Positions 53,489 through 63,357 of a DNA stretch of 64,000 bases are shown piece after piece; position 1 is the first letter of the stretch; every line of letters starts with the position of its first letter. The notes under the pieces were generated by a model. It ran no database searches and was not told the origin of the DNA. It saw only the letters and a program-made list of their open reading frames with translations. The DNA comes from Mycobacterium deserti (GTDB taxonomy: Bacteria > Actinomycetota > Actinomycetes > Mycobacteriales > Mycobacteriaceae). The translations under genes and the position numbers were made by a program. Location of the stretch: NCBI RefSeq assembly GCF_025345615.1, contig NZ_JAODWD010000001.1, positions 685,304 through 749,303 on the forward strand. The letters run 5' to 3'.

Positions 53489-54778
53489 ATGTTCGATCTC
53501 CTCGGGGACGCCGGCGTGGTGGATGCCATCACCGTGGCGTCGCGCGAGCAGAACGCGGCATGTGGCCGTGAGTTGATCACCATCGGTGAGTTGTACGCCC
53601 GGTATGCGCCCGACGACGAAGACGAACGCAACGACTGGGCGGTCGACGGCCACACCAATCTGGTTGCCGAATTGTCTGCGGCACTCAACATCAGCCGCGG
53701 CCGCGCCTCGGCACGGCTTGACTACGCGATCGCTCTGCGCGACCGCCTACCGGAGGTGGCGCGGATCTTCGCCGCCGGCGACATCGACTATCAGATGATG
53801 GCCGCGCTGGTCTACCGCAGTGACAATGTCATCGACGACGAGGCGCTGGCCAGACTCGATGCGGCATTCGCTAATTGGGCGCCGAAATGGATGAAGTTGT
53901 CGGGGCCCAAGCTCAAAGAGCGCATCGACATGTGGGTCGAGAAGTTCGATCCCGAGGCAGTGCGCATATCCGAGAAGGCTCGCGACGACCGCTATGCCGA
54001 CGTCGGCCCGATCAGTCCGGGCATGGCCGGCATCTGGGCCAAGATGACCTTTGACGACGGCGTCGGCATCGATGACCGCCTCGACGAAGTGGCCGCCACC
54101 GTGTGCAGCGACGATCCACGCACGCTCCGCCAGCGCCGCAGTGACGCGATGGTGGCCGTCTTCGCCAAGACATTTCGGCTGAGATGCCAATGCGGACAGG
54201 AGAGCTGCCCGGCAGCCGGCGCCGAAGACGCGTCGCTGAGCCAGGTCGTAGTCCAGGTCATCGCCGAGCAGTCGAGTTTCGATGGCGATTCCGACAATCC
54301 TGGCTACGCGATCGGCCACGGCGCCGTTCCTGCGTCGATGCTGCGCGAGATGACCGCCACCGCGAAACTGCAACCGGTACGGCTGCCGCCGCCGTGCGCC
54401 GAGTCGGCCTACCGTCCCTCGGCGGCGTTGGCGCGCTTCGTGCGCTGCCGCGACCTGGCGTGCCGCTTCCCCGGTTGCGACGCGCCCGCTGCGAAATGCC
54501 AGATCGACCACACCATCCCTCATCCGCTCGGCCCGACCCACCCGTCGAACCTCAAGCTGCTGTGCGTGACTCACCATTTACTCAAGACGTTCTGGACCGG
54601 GCCGGGCGGCTGGGCCGATCGCCAGCTACCCGACGGCACCGTGATCTGGACTGCGCCCAGCGGGCGCGTCTATACGACCGCACCTGCGGGCGCTGATTTC
54701 TTCGCCAGCCTCGCCACTCCACAGGCGAATTCCTTCTGCCGCCCACGAGCCGGCCGCTCACTGCCGAGCGCGGACTGA
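53489..54778 (+). CDS. 13E12 repeat-family protein (DUF222 + HNH)
   Basis: A 429-aa protein with an N-terminal DUF222 region (about residues 1-320) and a C-terminal HNH nuclease-like module: CRDLACRFPGCDAPAAKCQIDHTIPHPLGPTHPSNLKLLCVTHHLLK (C, C, DH, N, and CxxHH). This is the REP13E12 family of mycobacteria, present in many copies per genome, one of which is a phage integration site in M. tuberculosis. Function is unproved. The copy is full length. The next short frame overlaps its stop. Confidence 0.9.
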   Translation: MFDLLGDAGVVDAITVASREQNAACGRELITIGELYARYAPDDEDERNDWAVDGHTNLVAELSAALNISRGRASARLDYAIALRDRLPEVARIFAAGDIDYQMMAALVYRSDNVIDDEALARLDAAFANWAPKWMKLSGPKLKERIDMWVEKFDPEAVRISEKARDDRYADVGPISPGMAGIWAKMTFDDGVGIDDRLDEVAATVCSDDPRTLRQRRSDAMVAVFAKTFRLRCQCGQESCPAAGAEDASLSQVVVQVIAEQSSFDGDSDNPGYAIGHGAVPASMLREMTATAKLQPVRLPPPCAESAYRPSAALARFVRCRDLACRFPGCDAPAAKCQIDHTIPHPLGPTHPSNLKLLCVTHHLLKTFWTGPGGWADRQLPDGTVIWTAPSGRVYTTAPAGADFFASLATPQANSFCRPRAGRSLPSAD

Positions 54779-54924
54779 TGATGCCGATCCGCAGACGAAC
54801 TCGCGCCCAGGATCGCGCCTATCGCATCACCCGGGAGCGGCGAATCAACGCCGACCGCATCGCCGAGGAGGAACGCCAGCGCAAGGCCTGGCTCGCCGCC
54901 AACTACGAACCGCCGCCATTCTGA
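54778..54924 (+). CDS. 48-aa basic protein following the DUF222/HNH gene
   Basis: The frame starts at an ATG overlapping the DUF222 stop codon (TGATG) and encodes a highly charged helix (RERRINADRIAEEERQRKAW) ending LAANYEPPPF. Similar short frames with a PPPF end follow other 13E12-type genes in mycobacteria, which makes a real translated gene likely. It runs 22 bases into the convergent VOC gene. Function unknown. Confidence 0.65.
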   Translation: MMPIRRRTRAQDRAYRITRERRINADRIAEEERQRKAWLAANYEPPPF

Positions 54925-55292
54925 GCGGGCGGCTCGCAGAACCGCAGTTGATTTCCGAACGGGTCGGTGATGTCCACCGTCCGGCCCCACGGCGCCTCCT
55001 CGAGACCTGGCCGTGCGAAGCGGTAGTCGCGCGCCGAAATCTCGGCGTGGAACTCGGCGATCCCGTGCATCGGCAGGAACACCGCGCTGCCCGGTGTGCC
55101 GTCGCCGTGATGCTCGGACAAGTGCAGCAGGCAATCCGATCGGCTGATCTGCGCGTAGCGCGGGAAGTCGGCCTCGAACCGGTGCTCCCAGTCGGTGCGG
55201 AAGCCGAGGTAATCGAGGTAGAACTCGTCGGCCTTGGCCTGGTCGAAAACCCGCAGGATCGGGACGGCGCGGTCGAACCGGATCTCGCTCAC
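54903..55292 (-). CDS. VOC-superfamily (glyoxalase/bleomycin resistance-like) protein
   Basis: A 129-aa VOC protein: RAVPILRVFDQAKADEFYLDYLGF, then DCLLHLSEHHGDGTPGSAVFL and GRTVDITDPFGNQLRFCEP. This layout matches the bleomycin/glyoxalase resistance-type dimers that bind or modify small hydrophobic molecules. Its stop region overlaps the 13E12-linked short gene. Its start overlaps the SRPBCC gene stop by 4 bases, so it belongs to the leftward operon that includes ctpE. Confidence 0.87.
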   Translation of the reverse strand: MSEIRFDRAVPILRVFDQAKADEFYLDYLGFRTDWEHRFEADFPRYAQISRSDCLLHLSEHHGDGTPGSAVFLPMHGIAEFHAEISARDYRFARPGLEEAPWGRTVDITDPFGNQLRFCEPPAQNGGGS

Positions 55293-55726
55293 ACCGGGGC
55301 GAACACCGATTTGAACTTGTCCAGCGATTCGCGGATGTCGCCCTTGAGCGCGCCGGCGACCACCATGCCGATCGGCCCGAACAGCGCGGGTCCGCCGAGG
55401 TGGACGTCGAATGTCACTGTCGACCCCTCGGCGGACGGTTTCACCTTGCCGATCAGCTTGACCTTGACGCCGCCTTTGCCGTCACCGTTGAGCGTCATCG
55501 CCTCCGGCGGCTTGTAGTGGACGATGGTCCACTTGATCCGGTTCGGCATGCCCTTGACCTCGACGATGGACTCCAGCGTGGTGCCCTTCTCGAGCGTCTC
55601 GGGCAGCTTGGACCGCCACACGCGGTGAATACTCAGCCATTCCTTGTACCGGGACAGGTCTGACGCGCACGCCCAAGCCTTCTCCGGCGGCAGGGGGACG
55701 TCGACGGAGACCGAGAGCTTCGCCAT
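55289..55726 (-). CDS. SRPBCC-family toxin, Rv0910-like
   Basis: A 145-aa SRPBCC/START-fold protein: AKLSVSVDVPLPPEKAWACASDLSRYKEWLSIHRVW at the N-terminus and VTFDVHLGGPALFGPIGMVVAGALKGDIRESLDKF at the C-terminal helix. It corresponds to M. tuberculosis Rv0910, reported as the toxin of the Rv0909/Rv0910 pair. The upstream gene is the matching Rv0909-like antitoxin, 3 bases away, in the usual antitoxin-first order. Toxicity in this species is inferred. Confidence 0.85.
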   Translation of the reverse strand: MAKLSVSVDVPLPPEKAWACASDLSRYKEWLSIHRVWRSKLPETLEKGTTLESIVEVKGMPNRIKWTIVHYKPPEAMTLNGDGKGGVKVKLIGKVKPSAEGSTVTFDVHLGGPALFGPIGMVVAGALKGDIRESLDKFKSVFAPV

Positions 55727-55729
55727 CGC

Positions 55730-56008
55730 CTACGAGGTGGGAGGCGCCGTGGGCGGTTGTTGCTGCGGCGGGGTGCCCGGAGGCGGCTGCGGAGGCGGGA
55801 CCTGGCCCGACTGCTGCGTCGGAGGCACCTGCCCGCCGGTGTCGGCGTCCCGCACGACCTTCTTGGCCGCACCCTGCACCTTGTCGACGTGCTGGGTGTA
55901 CTTGCCCTGCGTCTTCTTGTCGACGATGTCACCGGCCTTGTCGATCGCGGTGTCCACCTTGTCGGCGTTCTTGGCCAGCAGATTCTTCACCTTGTCGAGG
56001 AATGCCAT
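55730..56008 (-). CDS. Antitoxin, Rv0909-like
   Basis: A 92-aa protein whose first 50 residues (MAFLDKVKNLLAKNADKVDTAIDKAGDIVDKKTQGKY, amphipathic and lysine-rich) match the Rv0909 antitoxin family, named for its AIDKAGDxxDxKTxGKY pattern. The last 38 residues are a proline/glutamine-rich tail (PPPQPPPGTPPQQQPP), longer than in M. tuberculosis. I use the ATG at 56008 with the toxin 3 bases downstream; the frame extension to 56062 overlaps ctpE and is unlikely. Confidence 0.85.
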   Translation of the reverse strand: MAFLDKVKNLLAKNADKVDTAIDKAGDIVDKKTQGKYTQHVDKVQGAAKKVVRDADTGGQVPPTQQSGQVPPPQPPPGTPPQQQPPTAPPTS

Positions 56009-56018
56009 GCGCCCAAGG

Positions 56019-58412
56019 CTACTCGGAACGCCAGAGCTGTCGGCGTTCGCCCAGAATCGCACCCTGGACCCACCAGGTCACTTCGATGGCGGCCGCACCG
56101 ATCAGCCCGATGCCCAGCGCCATTGATGCCACGGCCACATTCGCCACGTCCAAGATGAAGACCTCCTGCGCTAGCGGGATCGAGAAGATCACCACGTAGG
56201 CCAGCGCCGAGACCGCCACCAGCGCCATCCGCCACCACTGATACGGCCGTGCCACCACCGCCAGGACCCACAACGCCGACACCAGTAGCGTGATCAGCGC
56301 CGCGGTCGATGCCTGCGTCTGCTCGATCTCGGTGGCCTCGCGCCCCTGATACGCCACCAGGTATGACGTGAACGTCGCGACCCCGACGACCAGTCCCGAC
56401 GGCAGCGCCGCCGTCATGACCCGACGCACGAAGCCCGAGTGCGCGCGCTCGTTGTTGGGCGCCAACGACAGCACGAACGCCGGTATGCCGATCGTGAACC
56501 AGGCCGCGATGGTGATGTGGATCGGCTGGAACGGAAACAGCAGCGGGTCAGAACCAAACAGTTTCGACGCCAGGCCGGCCAGGCCGACGAGGACGGCGAG
56601 CATCACCGAGTACACCGTTTTGGTGAGAAACAGGTTCGACACGCGCTCGATGTTGCCGATCACCCGCCTGCCCTCGCCGACGACATAGGGCAGCGTCGCG
56701 AACTTGTTGTCCAACAGCACGATCTGAGCCACCGCCCGGGACGCCGAACTGCCCGAACCCATCGCCACCCCGATGTCGGCGTCTTTGAGCGCCAACACGT
56801 CGTTGACGCCGTCGCCCGTCATCGCCACCGTGTGCCCATGCGATTGCAGGGCGTGCACCATGGCCCGTTTCTGATCGGGCCGCACGCGGCCGAACGTCGT
56901 GTAGCCCTCCAACGTCTCGGCGAGCCGATCGGGCTGTTCGGGGAGCTCGCGCGCATCCATGGTGTTGCCCTCGAGGCCCAGTGACCCGGCCACCGCGCCG
57001 ACCGACACCGCGTTGTCCCCCGAGATCACCTTGATCGAGACCTTCTGCGAGGCAAAGTAGTCGAGGGTGTCACGGGCGTCGGGGCGCACGCGCTGTTCGA
57101 GCACCACCAAGGCGGCGGGCGTGACGTTGCCGGGCGCGTCGGCGTGGTCGACGGGTAGGTCCGAGGATCCCAGGAGCAACACCCGCAGACCCTTCGCGCC
57201 GATCTGCTCGGCTTGCTCGGCGACGGGCGATGCCGGTGCCAGTAGCACGTCGGGGGCGCCGATAACCCAGTTGCCGTGCTCACCGTACGAGGCGCCACTC
57301 CATTTGGTGGCCGACTTGAACGGCGCAGTAGCGGTGCTGGTCCACCCGGGCGGCATCTTGTACGCCTCGGCGATGGCGAGCATGCTCGCATTCGGTCGGC
57401 TGTCGTCGGCGGCCAGCTGAGCCAGGATGTCGGCGACGTCACGCTCGTCGAGCCGCTTGATTTCCGAAAGGCGCATGCCGTTCTCGGTCAGCGTGCCGGT
57501 CTTGTCGGCACACACGACGTCGACGCGGGCGAGGCCTTCGATAGCGGGCAGCTCGTTGACCAGACACTGCCTGCGCCCGAGCCGAACCACACCGACGGCG
57601 AACGCGATCGACGTCATCAGCACGAGGCCCTCGGGCACCATCGGGACCAGTGCGCCGACCATCCGCAGCACCGATTCACGCCAGCCGACGTCGGTGGTGA
57701 ACAACTGCGTGTAGATGATCAGCAGGCCAGCCGGAATCAGCAGATAGGTGATGAACCGCAGAATCTTGTTGATGCCGCTGCGCAGTTCGGAGTTCACCAG
57801 CGTGAACTTGCTGGCCTCCTCGGCGAGTTTGGCCGCGTACGCATCACGGCCGACCTTGGTCGCGCGGTATGCGCCACTGCCCGCGACGACGAAGCTGCCC
57901 GACATCACATGATCGCCGGTGTCTTTCGCGATGGGCTCGGCCTCGCCGGTGAGCAGCGACTCGTCGACCTCGAGGTTGACCTCCTCGACGAGTTCGCCGT
58001 CGACCACGATCTGGTCACCGGGTCCCAGTTCGATGACGTCATCGAGGACGACTTCGCTGGGCAGGACAGGACGGCTCGCCGGCCCGGACGATGTGAGCCT
58101 GCGCACCAACGGCTTCGCCTGTCCGACGATCGCCAGCCTGTCCAAGGTCTGCTTGGCGCGCAGTTCCTGGATGATGCCGATCGCGCTGTTGGCGATGATG
58201 AGCAAGCCGAAGGCGCCGTTGACCACCGAACCGGTGGACAGCACGATGATCAGCAGTACACCGAGGATGGCGTTGATGCGGGTGAAGACGTTGGCCCGCA
58301 CGATGTCAGACACGCTGCGCGCGGCGCGGGTGGGAATGTCGTTGGTCTTGCCTTCGGCGACGCGCTGTGCGACGTCGGCATCGGAGAGCCCGGTGGCCGC
58401 GATCGTGGTCAT
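56019..58412 (-). CDS. ctpE: P-type ATPase CtpE (calcium transporter)
   Basis: A 797-aa P-type ATPase, the same length as M. tuberculosis CtpE, which takes up Ca2+. The phosphorylated Asp is D303 in [15 protein letters not shown] at 155-160 is the A-domain dephosphorylation loop; PEGL at 260-263 lies in the ion-binding helix 4; [21 protein letters not shown] is the hinge. There are about ten membrane helices. The ATG at 58412 overlaps the stop of the serine-hydrolase lipoprotein gene. The antitoxin gene follows by 10 bases. Confidence 0.95.
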   Translation of the reverse strand: MTTIAATGLSDADVAQRVAEGKTNDIPTRAARSVSDIVRANVFTRINAILGVLLIIVLSTGSVVNGAFGLLIIANSAIGIIQELRAKQTLDRLAIVGQAKPLVRRLTSSGPASRPVLPSEVVLDDVIELGPGDQIVVDGELVEEVNLEVDESLLTGEAEPIAKDTGDHVMSGSFVVAGSGAYRATKVGRDAYAAKLAEEASKFTLVNSELRSGINKILRFITYLLIPAGLLIIYTQLFTTDVGWRESVLRMVGALVPMVPEGLVLMTSIAFAVGVVRLGRRQCLVNELPAIEGLARVDVVCADKTGTLTENGMRLSEIKRLDERDVADILAQLAADDSRPNASMLAIAEAYKMPPGWTSTATAPFKSATKWSGASYGEHGNWVIGAPDVLLAPASPVAEQAEQIGAKGLRVLLLGSSDLPVDHADAPGNVTPAALVVLEQRVRPDARDTLDYFASQKVSIKVISGDNAVSVGAVAGSLGLEGNTMDARELPEQPDRLAETLEGYTTFGRVRPDQKRAMVHALQSHGHTVAMTGDGVNDVLALKDADIGVAMGSGSSASRAVAQIVLLDNKFATLPYVVGEGRRVIGNIERVSNLFLTKTVYSVMLAVLVGLAGLASKLFGSDPLLFPFQPIHITIAAWFTIGIPAFVLSLAPNNERAHSGFVRRVMTAALPSGLVVGVATFTSYLVAYQGREATEIEQTQASTAALITLLVSALWVLAVVARPYQWWRMALVAVSALAYVVIFSIPLAQEVFILDVANVAVASMALGIGLIGAAAIEVTWWVQGAILGERRQLWRSE

Positions 58413-59977
58413 CGGGTGAAGGTCCCCTTGCCCGATTCGTCGTAGTACTCGAGCACCAGCCTGTTGCCGTCGAAGGTGGCCTTGCCGACCGATCCCGGCG
58501 GAGAGTTCTCCGACACCCAGGTGTAGGTGAACACATTGCCGTCCCAATGCTCGAGCGGCACAGCGAGCTTCGTGCCGATGCTCAACTGCAGCCTGCCGTC
58601 CTTCTCGGCGACCCTGGCCGGGCCCCAGTAGTCGTTGTTGTACGTGCCTACGTACGACGCAAGCGGTGCCGCAGGCGCGGGGGCGGTGGGCGGCTGCTTG
58701 CCGGCGAGCGAGCCGACGGGCTGTTCCATCTGTGTGAAGACGTCGTTGTAGAGCTTGTACCAGTCCTCGCGGACCTCGCCGAACTGGACGAGGTCGGCGA
58801 ATTGCGCGTTGAGCGCTTCGGGAACGCCCGACGGGGTGGCGTTGGTCAGCGCGACGATCGCCACGTCGGCCGACGGGAGGATGACGAAGTTCGTTCCGGC
58901 GCCCAGTTCGAACGCACCGGAGTGGCTGATCTCCATCCGCGCCGCCGAACTCGCGCTCACGTTGAAGCCGTACCCGTAGAAGCCAGAGCGCATCGCGGGC
59001 TCCGACGCGGGGCTCGAGACGACCTGCGGCGTGAGCGCAGGCAGCAGTGCCTTCTCGTCGACGATCTGTTTGTTCTCGTGACTTCCGTTGGCCAGCATCA
59101 TCGCCAGCCAGCGGGTCATGTCGTTGAGCGACGAACTGGCACCTCCCGCCGGACCTTCCGCGTCGGCATCGCGCACATAGGACGGCTCGTAGCGACCGTC
59201 GGCATGGATGTGCCCGACGGTGCGGTTGGGCCGATCCTCGTAGTCACTGAACCGGAAGCTCGTCGCGGCCATACCGAGCGGTTCGAACAGCACCTCGTCG
59301 GCCAGGGTCTCCCACGGCTTGCCCGCACTCACGGCGACGGCTTCGGCACCCGCGGTGAATCCGAAGTTTGTATAGGCGTAGGAGATTCGGAACGGGTCGA
59401 GGGGCAGCTGGCGCATATTCTCGAGCACCCGTCTGCGGTCAAAGCCCAGGTCTTCGAGCATGTCACCGGCGTGGTCGGGCAGGCCGGAGCGGTGCGAGAA
59501 CATGTCGCCGACGGTGACCATCCGCGTGACGGCCGGATCCGCCAGCGCGAACCACGGCAGCTTCTCTGTGATGGGCGTGTCCCAACCGATCGCGTCGACA
59601 CCGACCTGGTGCGCCACCACCGTGGAGGACAAGGACTTGGACAGCGACGCCAGCTGAAACACCGTGTCGGGGTCCACCTTTTCGCCGGTCTTGACGTCCC
59701 GCACACCGAAGCCCTTGGCGTACACGGTCTTTCCACCGTGCACGACGGCGACCGCCATGCCGGGGACCCCCGACTTCTTCATCAGGTCCTCGGCGATGCC
59801 GTCGAGCTTGCCGACGGCGTCCTCGACCGCGTTCTGGGGCAGCGGCATCGCCGGCACCAGCGGGGGCGGCACGTCCGACTGTGCGCTCGGCGCCGGTGTG
59901 GACTCAGCGGGTTTATCGGTACCGCATCCGGCGATGAGCAACGACACGGCGACGGCCACGCAGGCCAGTGCTTTCAT
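58409..59977 (-). CDS. Lipoprotein serine hydrolase (beta-lactamase/DD-peptidase fold), Rv0907-like
   Basis: A 522-aa exported lipoprotein: signal peptide ending in LLIAGC (lipid-bearing C18), proline-rich linker, then a class C beta-lactamase-type domain with SLSK (S111 nucleophile, K114), YTN for YxN, and [11 protein letters not shown] for the third motif. A C-terminal DUF3471-like beta domain (about residue 430 on) follows. Relatives act on peptidoglycan or esters rather than antibiotics. It is in the same operon order as Rv0907 of M. tuberculosis (between the MBL protein and CtpE). Confidence 0.9.
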   Translation of the reverse strand: MKALACVAVAVSLLIAGCGTDKPAESTPAPSAQSDVPPPLVPAMPLPQNAVEDAVGKLDGIAEDLMKKSGVPGMAVAVVHGGKTVYAKGFGVRDVKTGEKVDPDTVFQLASLSKSLSSTVVAHQVGVDAIGWDTPITEKLPWFALADPAVTRMVTVGDMFSHRSGLPDHAGDMLEDLGFDRRRVLENMRQLPLDPFRISYAYTNFGFTAGAEAVAVSAGKPWETLADEVLFEPLGMAATSFRFSDYEDRPNRTVGHIHADGRYEPSYVRDADAEGPAGGASSSLNDMTRWLAMMLANGSHENKQIVDEKALLPALTPQVVSSPASEPAMRSGFYGYGFNVSASSAARMEISHSGAFELGAGTNFVILPSADVAIVALTNATPSGVPEALNAQFADLVQFGEVREDWYKLYNDVFTQMEQPVGSLAGKQPPTAPAPAAPLASYVGTYNNDYWGPARVAEKDGRLQLSIGTKLAVPLEHWDGNVFTYTWVSENSPPGSVGKATFDGNRLVLEYYDESGKGTFTR

Positions 59978-60013
59978 GACGTGAACGGTAACCCGCCGAA
60001 CGGTGAGAAGTTG

Positions 60014-61126
60014 TTAGAGCTGCCACCACGGCTCGGTGGTCGAGGTGGGCTGCACGCGCTCGCCCGGCTTCGGCACGGCGACGTTGACCCGTTCCGCTTC
60101 GGCGGCCTGGAGCAGGCGCTCGACGGGCTCGGACCACGGATGCGGAGCCAGCCGGAAGGTCGCCCAGTGAATCGGGACCAGCAGGCCCGACGCGGCGTCG
60201 CTGACATCGAGGTGGGCGCGCACCGCCTCCTCGGGGTTCATGTGGATGTCGGGCCAGGCCGGGTGGTACGCGCCGATCGGCATCAGCGTCAGGTCGAAAG
60301 GACCATGGGCAGAGCCGATTTCGGCGAAGCTCTTGGTGTAGCCGGTATCGCCGCCGAAGAAGGCGCGATGCCCTGGGCCCACGATCGCCCATGAGGCCCA
60401 CAAGGTGGTGTTGCGAGTGAACAGCCGGCCCGAAAAGTGCCGCGCGGGGGTGCACACCAACGTCAGTTCGTCGATCTGATGGCTTTCGTGCCAGTCCAAT
60501 TCGACGATGCGGGTCTCGGGTATCCCCCACGCGCGCAGGTGTGCGCCGACGCCGAGCGGCACGACGAACGGCGCGCGCTGCGTGCGGGCCAGGCCGATGA
60601 TCGTCTCGTGGTCCAGGTGGTCATAGTGGTCGTGGCTGATCAGCACGGCGTCCAAGGCCGCCAGCGATTCCAGCGGAGCCGGCACATCGTGCATCCGCTC
60701 CGGTCCCACCGTCTGCGAGGGCGAGCAGCGCCTGCTCCACACCGGGTCGGCCAGCACGCGGTAGCCGTCGACCTCGATGAGGGCCGACGAGTGGCCGAAC
60801 CAGCACACCGAGACACCTGTCGCCGAAGCCGCTGCGGACTCGGGTGCCACCACCGGGATCGGCCGGGAGGGCCGCGACACGGAACGCGAGCCGAGCAGAT
60901 CCCAGATGATCTGCCGCTGCTCCTCCCGTTCGAGGCTCATGGTCGATGACGGTTCGAGGTTGACGAACGCGCCGTCGGAGAAGTGCGGAGATCGCCGGGC
61001 GACGGCCTCGATCTCGGCGGGTGAAGCGCCCAGTGCCGCGGGGGTGCCGTGCAACGCGCGCAGCGCCCACCCCCCGGCCAGCAGCGATGCCGTGCCGAAC
61101 CCGAACCGCAGCGCCCCGCCGATCAT
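60014..61126 (-). CDS. Metallo-beta-lactamase-fold hydrolase, Rv0906-like
   Basis: A 370-aa MBL-fold protein: CWFGHSSALIEVDGYRVLADPVWS, LISHDHYDHLDHETI (HxHxDH), ARHFSGR, FFGGDTGYTKSF and PIHWATF give a complete dinuclear site, as in NAPE-PLD/UlaG-like phosphodiesterases. The hydrophobic N-terminus ([25 protein letters not shown]) suggests membrane anchoring. The ATG at 61126 overlaps the echA6 stop. It corresponds in order to Rv0906. Confidence 0.9.
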   Translation of the reverse strand: MIGGALRFGFGTASLLAGGWALRALHGTPAALGASPAEIEAVARRSPHFSDGAFVNLEPSSTMSLEREEQRQIIWDLLGSRSVSRPSRPIPVVAPESAAASATGVSVCWFGHSSALIEVDGYRVLADPVWSRRCSPSQTVGPERMHDVPAPLESLAALDAVLISHDHYDHLDHETIIGLARTQRAPFVVPLGVGAHLRAWGIPETRIVELDWHESHQIDELTLVCTPARHFSGRLFTRNTTLWASWAIVGPGHRAFFGGDTGYTKSFAEIGSAHGPFDLTLMPIGAYHPAWPDIHMNPEEAVRAHLDVSDAASGLLVPIHWATFRLAPHPWSEPVERLLQAAEAERVNVAVPKPGERVQPTSTTEPWWQL

Positions 61127-61860
61127 CAGGCGCCCTGGAACCGGGGTGGCCGCTTCTCGATGCGTGCCACCTGGGCCTCGATGATGTCCTGACTCGCCCA
61201 CGCCCGGTCGAACAGTTCCTGATGGGCCGGCCACGGATCCTCGTAAGCGCCGTCGTCGTTGAGCACCCGCTTGGCGTGTTGCAGCGCCAGCGGCGCGTAG
61301 CCCGCGATTTCGGCGGCCCACGCCTGCGCGTCGGCGATGGTCCCGATGCGATTGGCCATCCCGGTGGCCAGTGCGGCGTCGGCGGTGAGTCGTTCGGCGG
61401 CCAGCAGCATGCCCCTGGCCCGGCCCGCACCGACCAGCGACGTCAACCGTCTGATGCTCCAGTTATCAAGTGCGATACCGTATTTCGCGACAGGAAACTG
61501 GAAGTAGGCCTCCGGCGCGACGACGCGCAGGTCGCAGATCATCGACAGGATGACGCCCGCCCCGATGGCCGGGCCGTTGATGGCCCCGATGACCGGGATC
61601 GGCGCGGCGTCGATCGCGAGGTTGAGCGCCCTGGCCTTGTCGGGCAGATCCTCGGCCACTCCGGAGGCGTCGGACAGGTCGGCACCCGAGCTGAACACAT
61701 GGCCCTGGCCGGTCAGCACGATCGCCCGGACGTCTTCGGCAGCGGCTTTCTGGATCGCCTCGCGCAGTCCGTCGACCAGCTCTCCGTTCAGCGCGTTGCG
61801 CCGCTCGGCACGCTGCATCTCCAACGTCAGCACGTGGCCATCGCGGGTCACACCAATCAT
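61126..61860 (-). CDS. echA6: EchA6, crotonase-fold protein
   Basis: A 244-aa crotonase-fold protein (EchA6 of M. tuberculosis has 243). [11 protein letters not shown] and [39 protein letters not shown] are the family segments. EchA6 lacks the second catalytic Glu and is known as a fatty-acyl-CoA carrier feeding mycolate synthesis rather than a hydratase; here the corresponding loop reads [13 protein letters not shown], also without it. The start MIGVTRDG is preferred to an ATG at 61884. The mRNA is likely leaderless from a mirrored promoter shared with accD3. Confidence 0.93.
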   Translation of the reverse strand: MIGVTRDGHVLTLEMQRAERRNALNGELVDGLREAIQKAAAEDVRAIVLTGQGHVFSSGADLSDASGVAEDLPDKARALNLAIDAAPIPVIGAINGPAIGAGVILSMICDLRVVAPEAYFQFPVAKYGIALDNWSIRRLTSLVGAGRARGMLLAAERLTADAALATGMANRIGTIADAQAWAAEIAGYAPLALQHAKRVLNDDGAYEDPWPAHQELFDRAWASQDIIEAQVARIEKRPPRFQGA

Positions 61861-61867
61861 GGCGGCC

Positions 61868-61881
61868 AGCCTATATAGCCT
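61868..61881. promoter_or_regulatory. Mirrored bidirectional leaderless promoter (accD3/echA6)
   Basis: In the 27 bases between divergent start codons the sequence GCCTATATAGCC is nearly symmetric. Plus strand: TAGCCT (61876-61881) ends 6 bases before the accD3 GTG at 61888. Minus strand: TAGGCT (61868-61873) ends 7 bases before the echA6 ATG at 61860. Neither gene has a Shine-Dalgarno. Confidence 0.5.
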
Positions 61882-61887
61882 CATCGT

Positions 61888-63357
61888 GTGAGCCGGATCG
61901 GTGCCCTCCAGCTACGCGATTCCGTGCTGGACGAAGGGTCGTTCATCAGCTGGGACACCCCGCCCCTCGCCGTCGCGGCGAATGCCGACTACCAGCGCGA
62001 ACTGGCCTCGGCGACCGCGGCCACCGGCCTCGACGAGTCGGTGCTCACCGGCGAGGGCACGGTGTTCGGTCGCCGGGTGGCCCTTGTGGTGTGCGAATTC
62101 GACTTCCTGGCCGGCTCCATCGGGGTCGCGGCCGCCGAGCGGATCACCGCCGCGGTGGCGCGGGCGACGGCTGAGGCGCTGCCGCTGCTCGCGTCGCCGA
62201 GCTCGGGTGGCACCCGGATGCAGGAAGGGACGGTGGCGTTCCTGCAGATGGTCAAGATCGCGGCGGCCGTCGAACTGCACAAGCGGGCGCACCTTCCGTA
62301 CCTGGTCTATCTGCGCCATCCGACGACCGGCGGCGTGTTCGCGTCGTGGGGGTCGCTGGGGCACGTGACGGCCGCCGAACCGGGTGCGCTTGTCGGGTTT
62401 CTCGGCCCGCGGGTCTACGAACACCTCTACGGCGAGCCGTTCCCGTCGGGCGTCCAGACCGCAGAGAACCTGCACCGCCACGGCGTCATCGACGGTGTCA
62501 TCCCGCTGGAGGCGCTGCGCGCCACGCTGGACCGCGCACTCACGGTGATCGCCGACCCGCCGGGACCACCGCCGGCGCTGCCCGAGCCCGAGTCGCCGGC
62601 CGATGTGCCCGCCTGGGAGTCGGTCGAGGCGTCGCGACGTCCCGACCGCCCGGGAATCGGCTACCTCCTGCGCCACGGCACGACCGAACGGGTGCTGCTG
62701 TCGGGCACCGAGCGCGGCGAGGCCGCGACGACGGTGCTGGCGCTCGCCCGGTTCGGCGGTCAGCCCGCTGTCGTCCTGGGCCAGCAGCGGGTCGTGGGCG
62801 GACTGGTGGGGCCGGGCGCGCTACGCGAGGCGCGCAGGGGGATGGCGTTGGCGGCGAGCCTGAGGCTGCCGCTGGTCTCGGTCATCGACACCGCCGGGCC
62901 TGCGCTGTCGGCCGAGGCGGAGCAGGGCGGGCTCGCCGGGGAGATCGCGCGCTGCCTCGCCGAACTCGTCACGCTCGACACCCCGACGGTGTCGGTGCTG
63001 CTCGGCCAGGGCAGCGGCGGGCCTGCGCTGGCCATGGTGCCCGCCGACCGGGTGCTGGCTGCGCTCCACGGCTGGTTGGCGCCACTACCGCCGGAGGGTG
63101 CCAGCGCGATCGTGTTCCGCGACCTCGACCACGCCGCCGAACTGGCTGAGGCCCAGGGAATCCGATCGGCGGACCTGACGCGCGCCGGAATCGTCGACGC
63201 GATCGTGCCCGAGCTCCCCGACGCCGCCGACGAGCCGATGCAGTTCACCGAGCGGCTGTCGGCGACGATCGCCAACGAGTTGCACGCGCTGCGCTCCATG
63301 CCCGACGAGCACCGCCTTGCGGCCCGGCTGAGGCGGTATCGGCGGATCGGTCTGTGA
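61888..63357 (+). CDS. accD3: AccD3, putative acyl-CoA carboxylase carboxyltransferase beta subunit
   Basis: A 489-aa carboxyltransferase with two crotonase-like halves. The N half has [24 protein letters not shown]; the C half has [27 protein letters not shown] and [21 protein letters not shown]. It fuses beta- and alpha-type regions like acetyl-CoA carboxylase AccDA. AccD3 is one of six AccD proteins in M. tuberculosis and its substrate is unclear. The divergent gene is echA6, as in M. tuberculosis. It starts at GTG without a Shine-Dalgarno. Confidence 0.92.
   Translation: MSRIGALQLRDSVLDEGSFISWDTPPLAVAANADYQRELASATAATGLDESVLTGEGTVFGRRVALVVCEFDFLAGSIGVAAAERITAAVARATAEALPLLASPSSGGTRMQEGTVAFLQMVKIAAAVELHKRAHLPYLVYLRHPTTGGVFASWGSLGHVTAAEPGALVGFLGPRVYEHLYGEPFPSGVQTAENLHRHGVIDGVIPLEALRATLDRALTVIADPPGPPPALPEPESPADVPAWESVEASRRPDRPGIGYLLRHGTTERVLLSGTERGEAATTVLALARFGGQPAVVLGQQRVVGGLVGPGALREARRGMALAASLRLPLVSVIDTAGPALSAEAEQGGLAGEIARCLAELVTLDTPTVSVLLGQGSGGPALAMVPADRVLAALHGWLAPLPPEGASAIVFRDLDHAAELAEAQGIRSADLTRAGIVDAIVPELPDAADEPMQFTERLSATIANELHALRSMPDEHRLAARLRRYRRIGL

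Noticed and set aside
53489-54778. The DUF222/HNH gene as a transposase or phage homing endonuclease
   Set aside because: There are no flanking inverted repeats or target duplications, and the domain order is that of the chromosomal 13E12 family.
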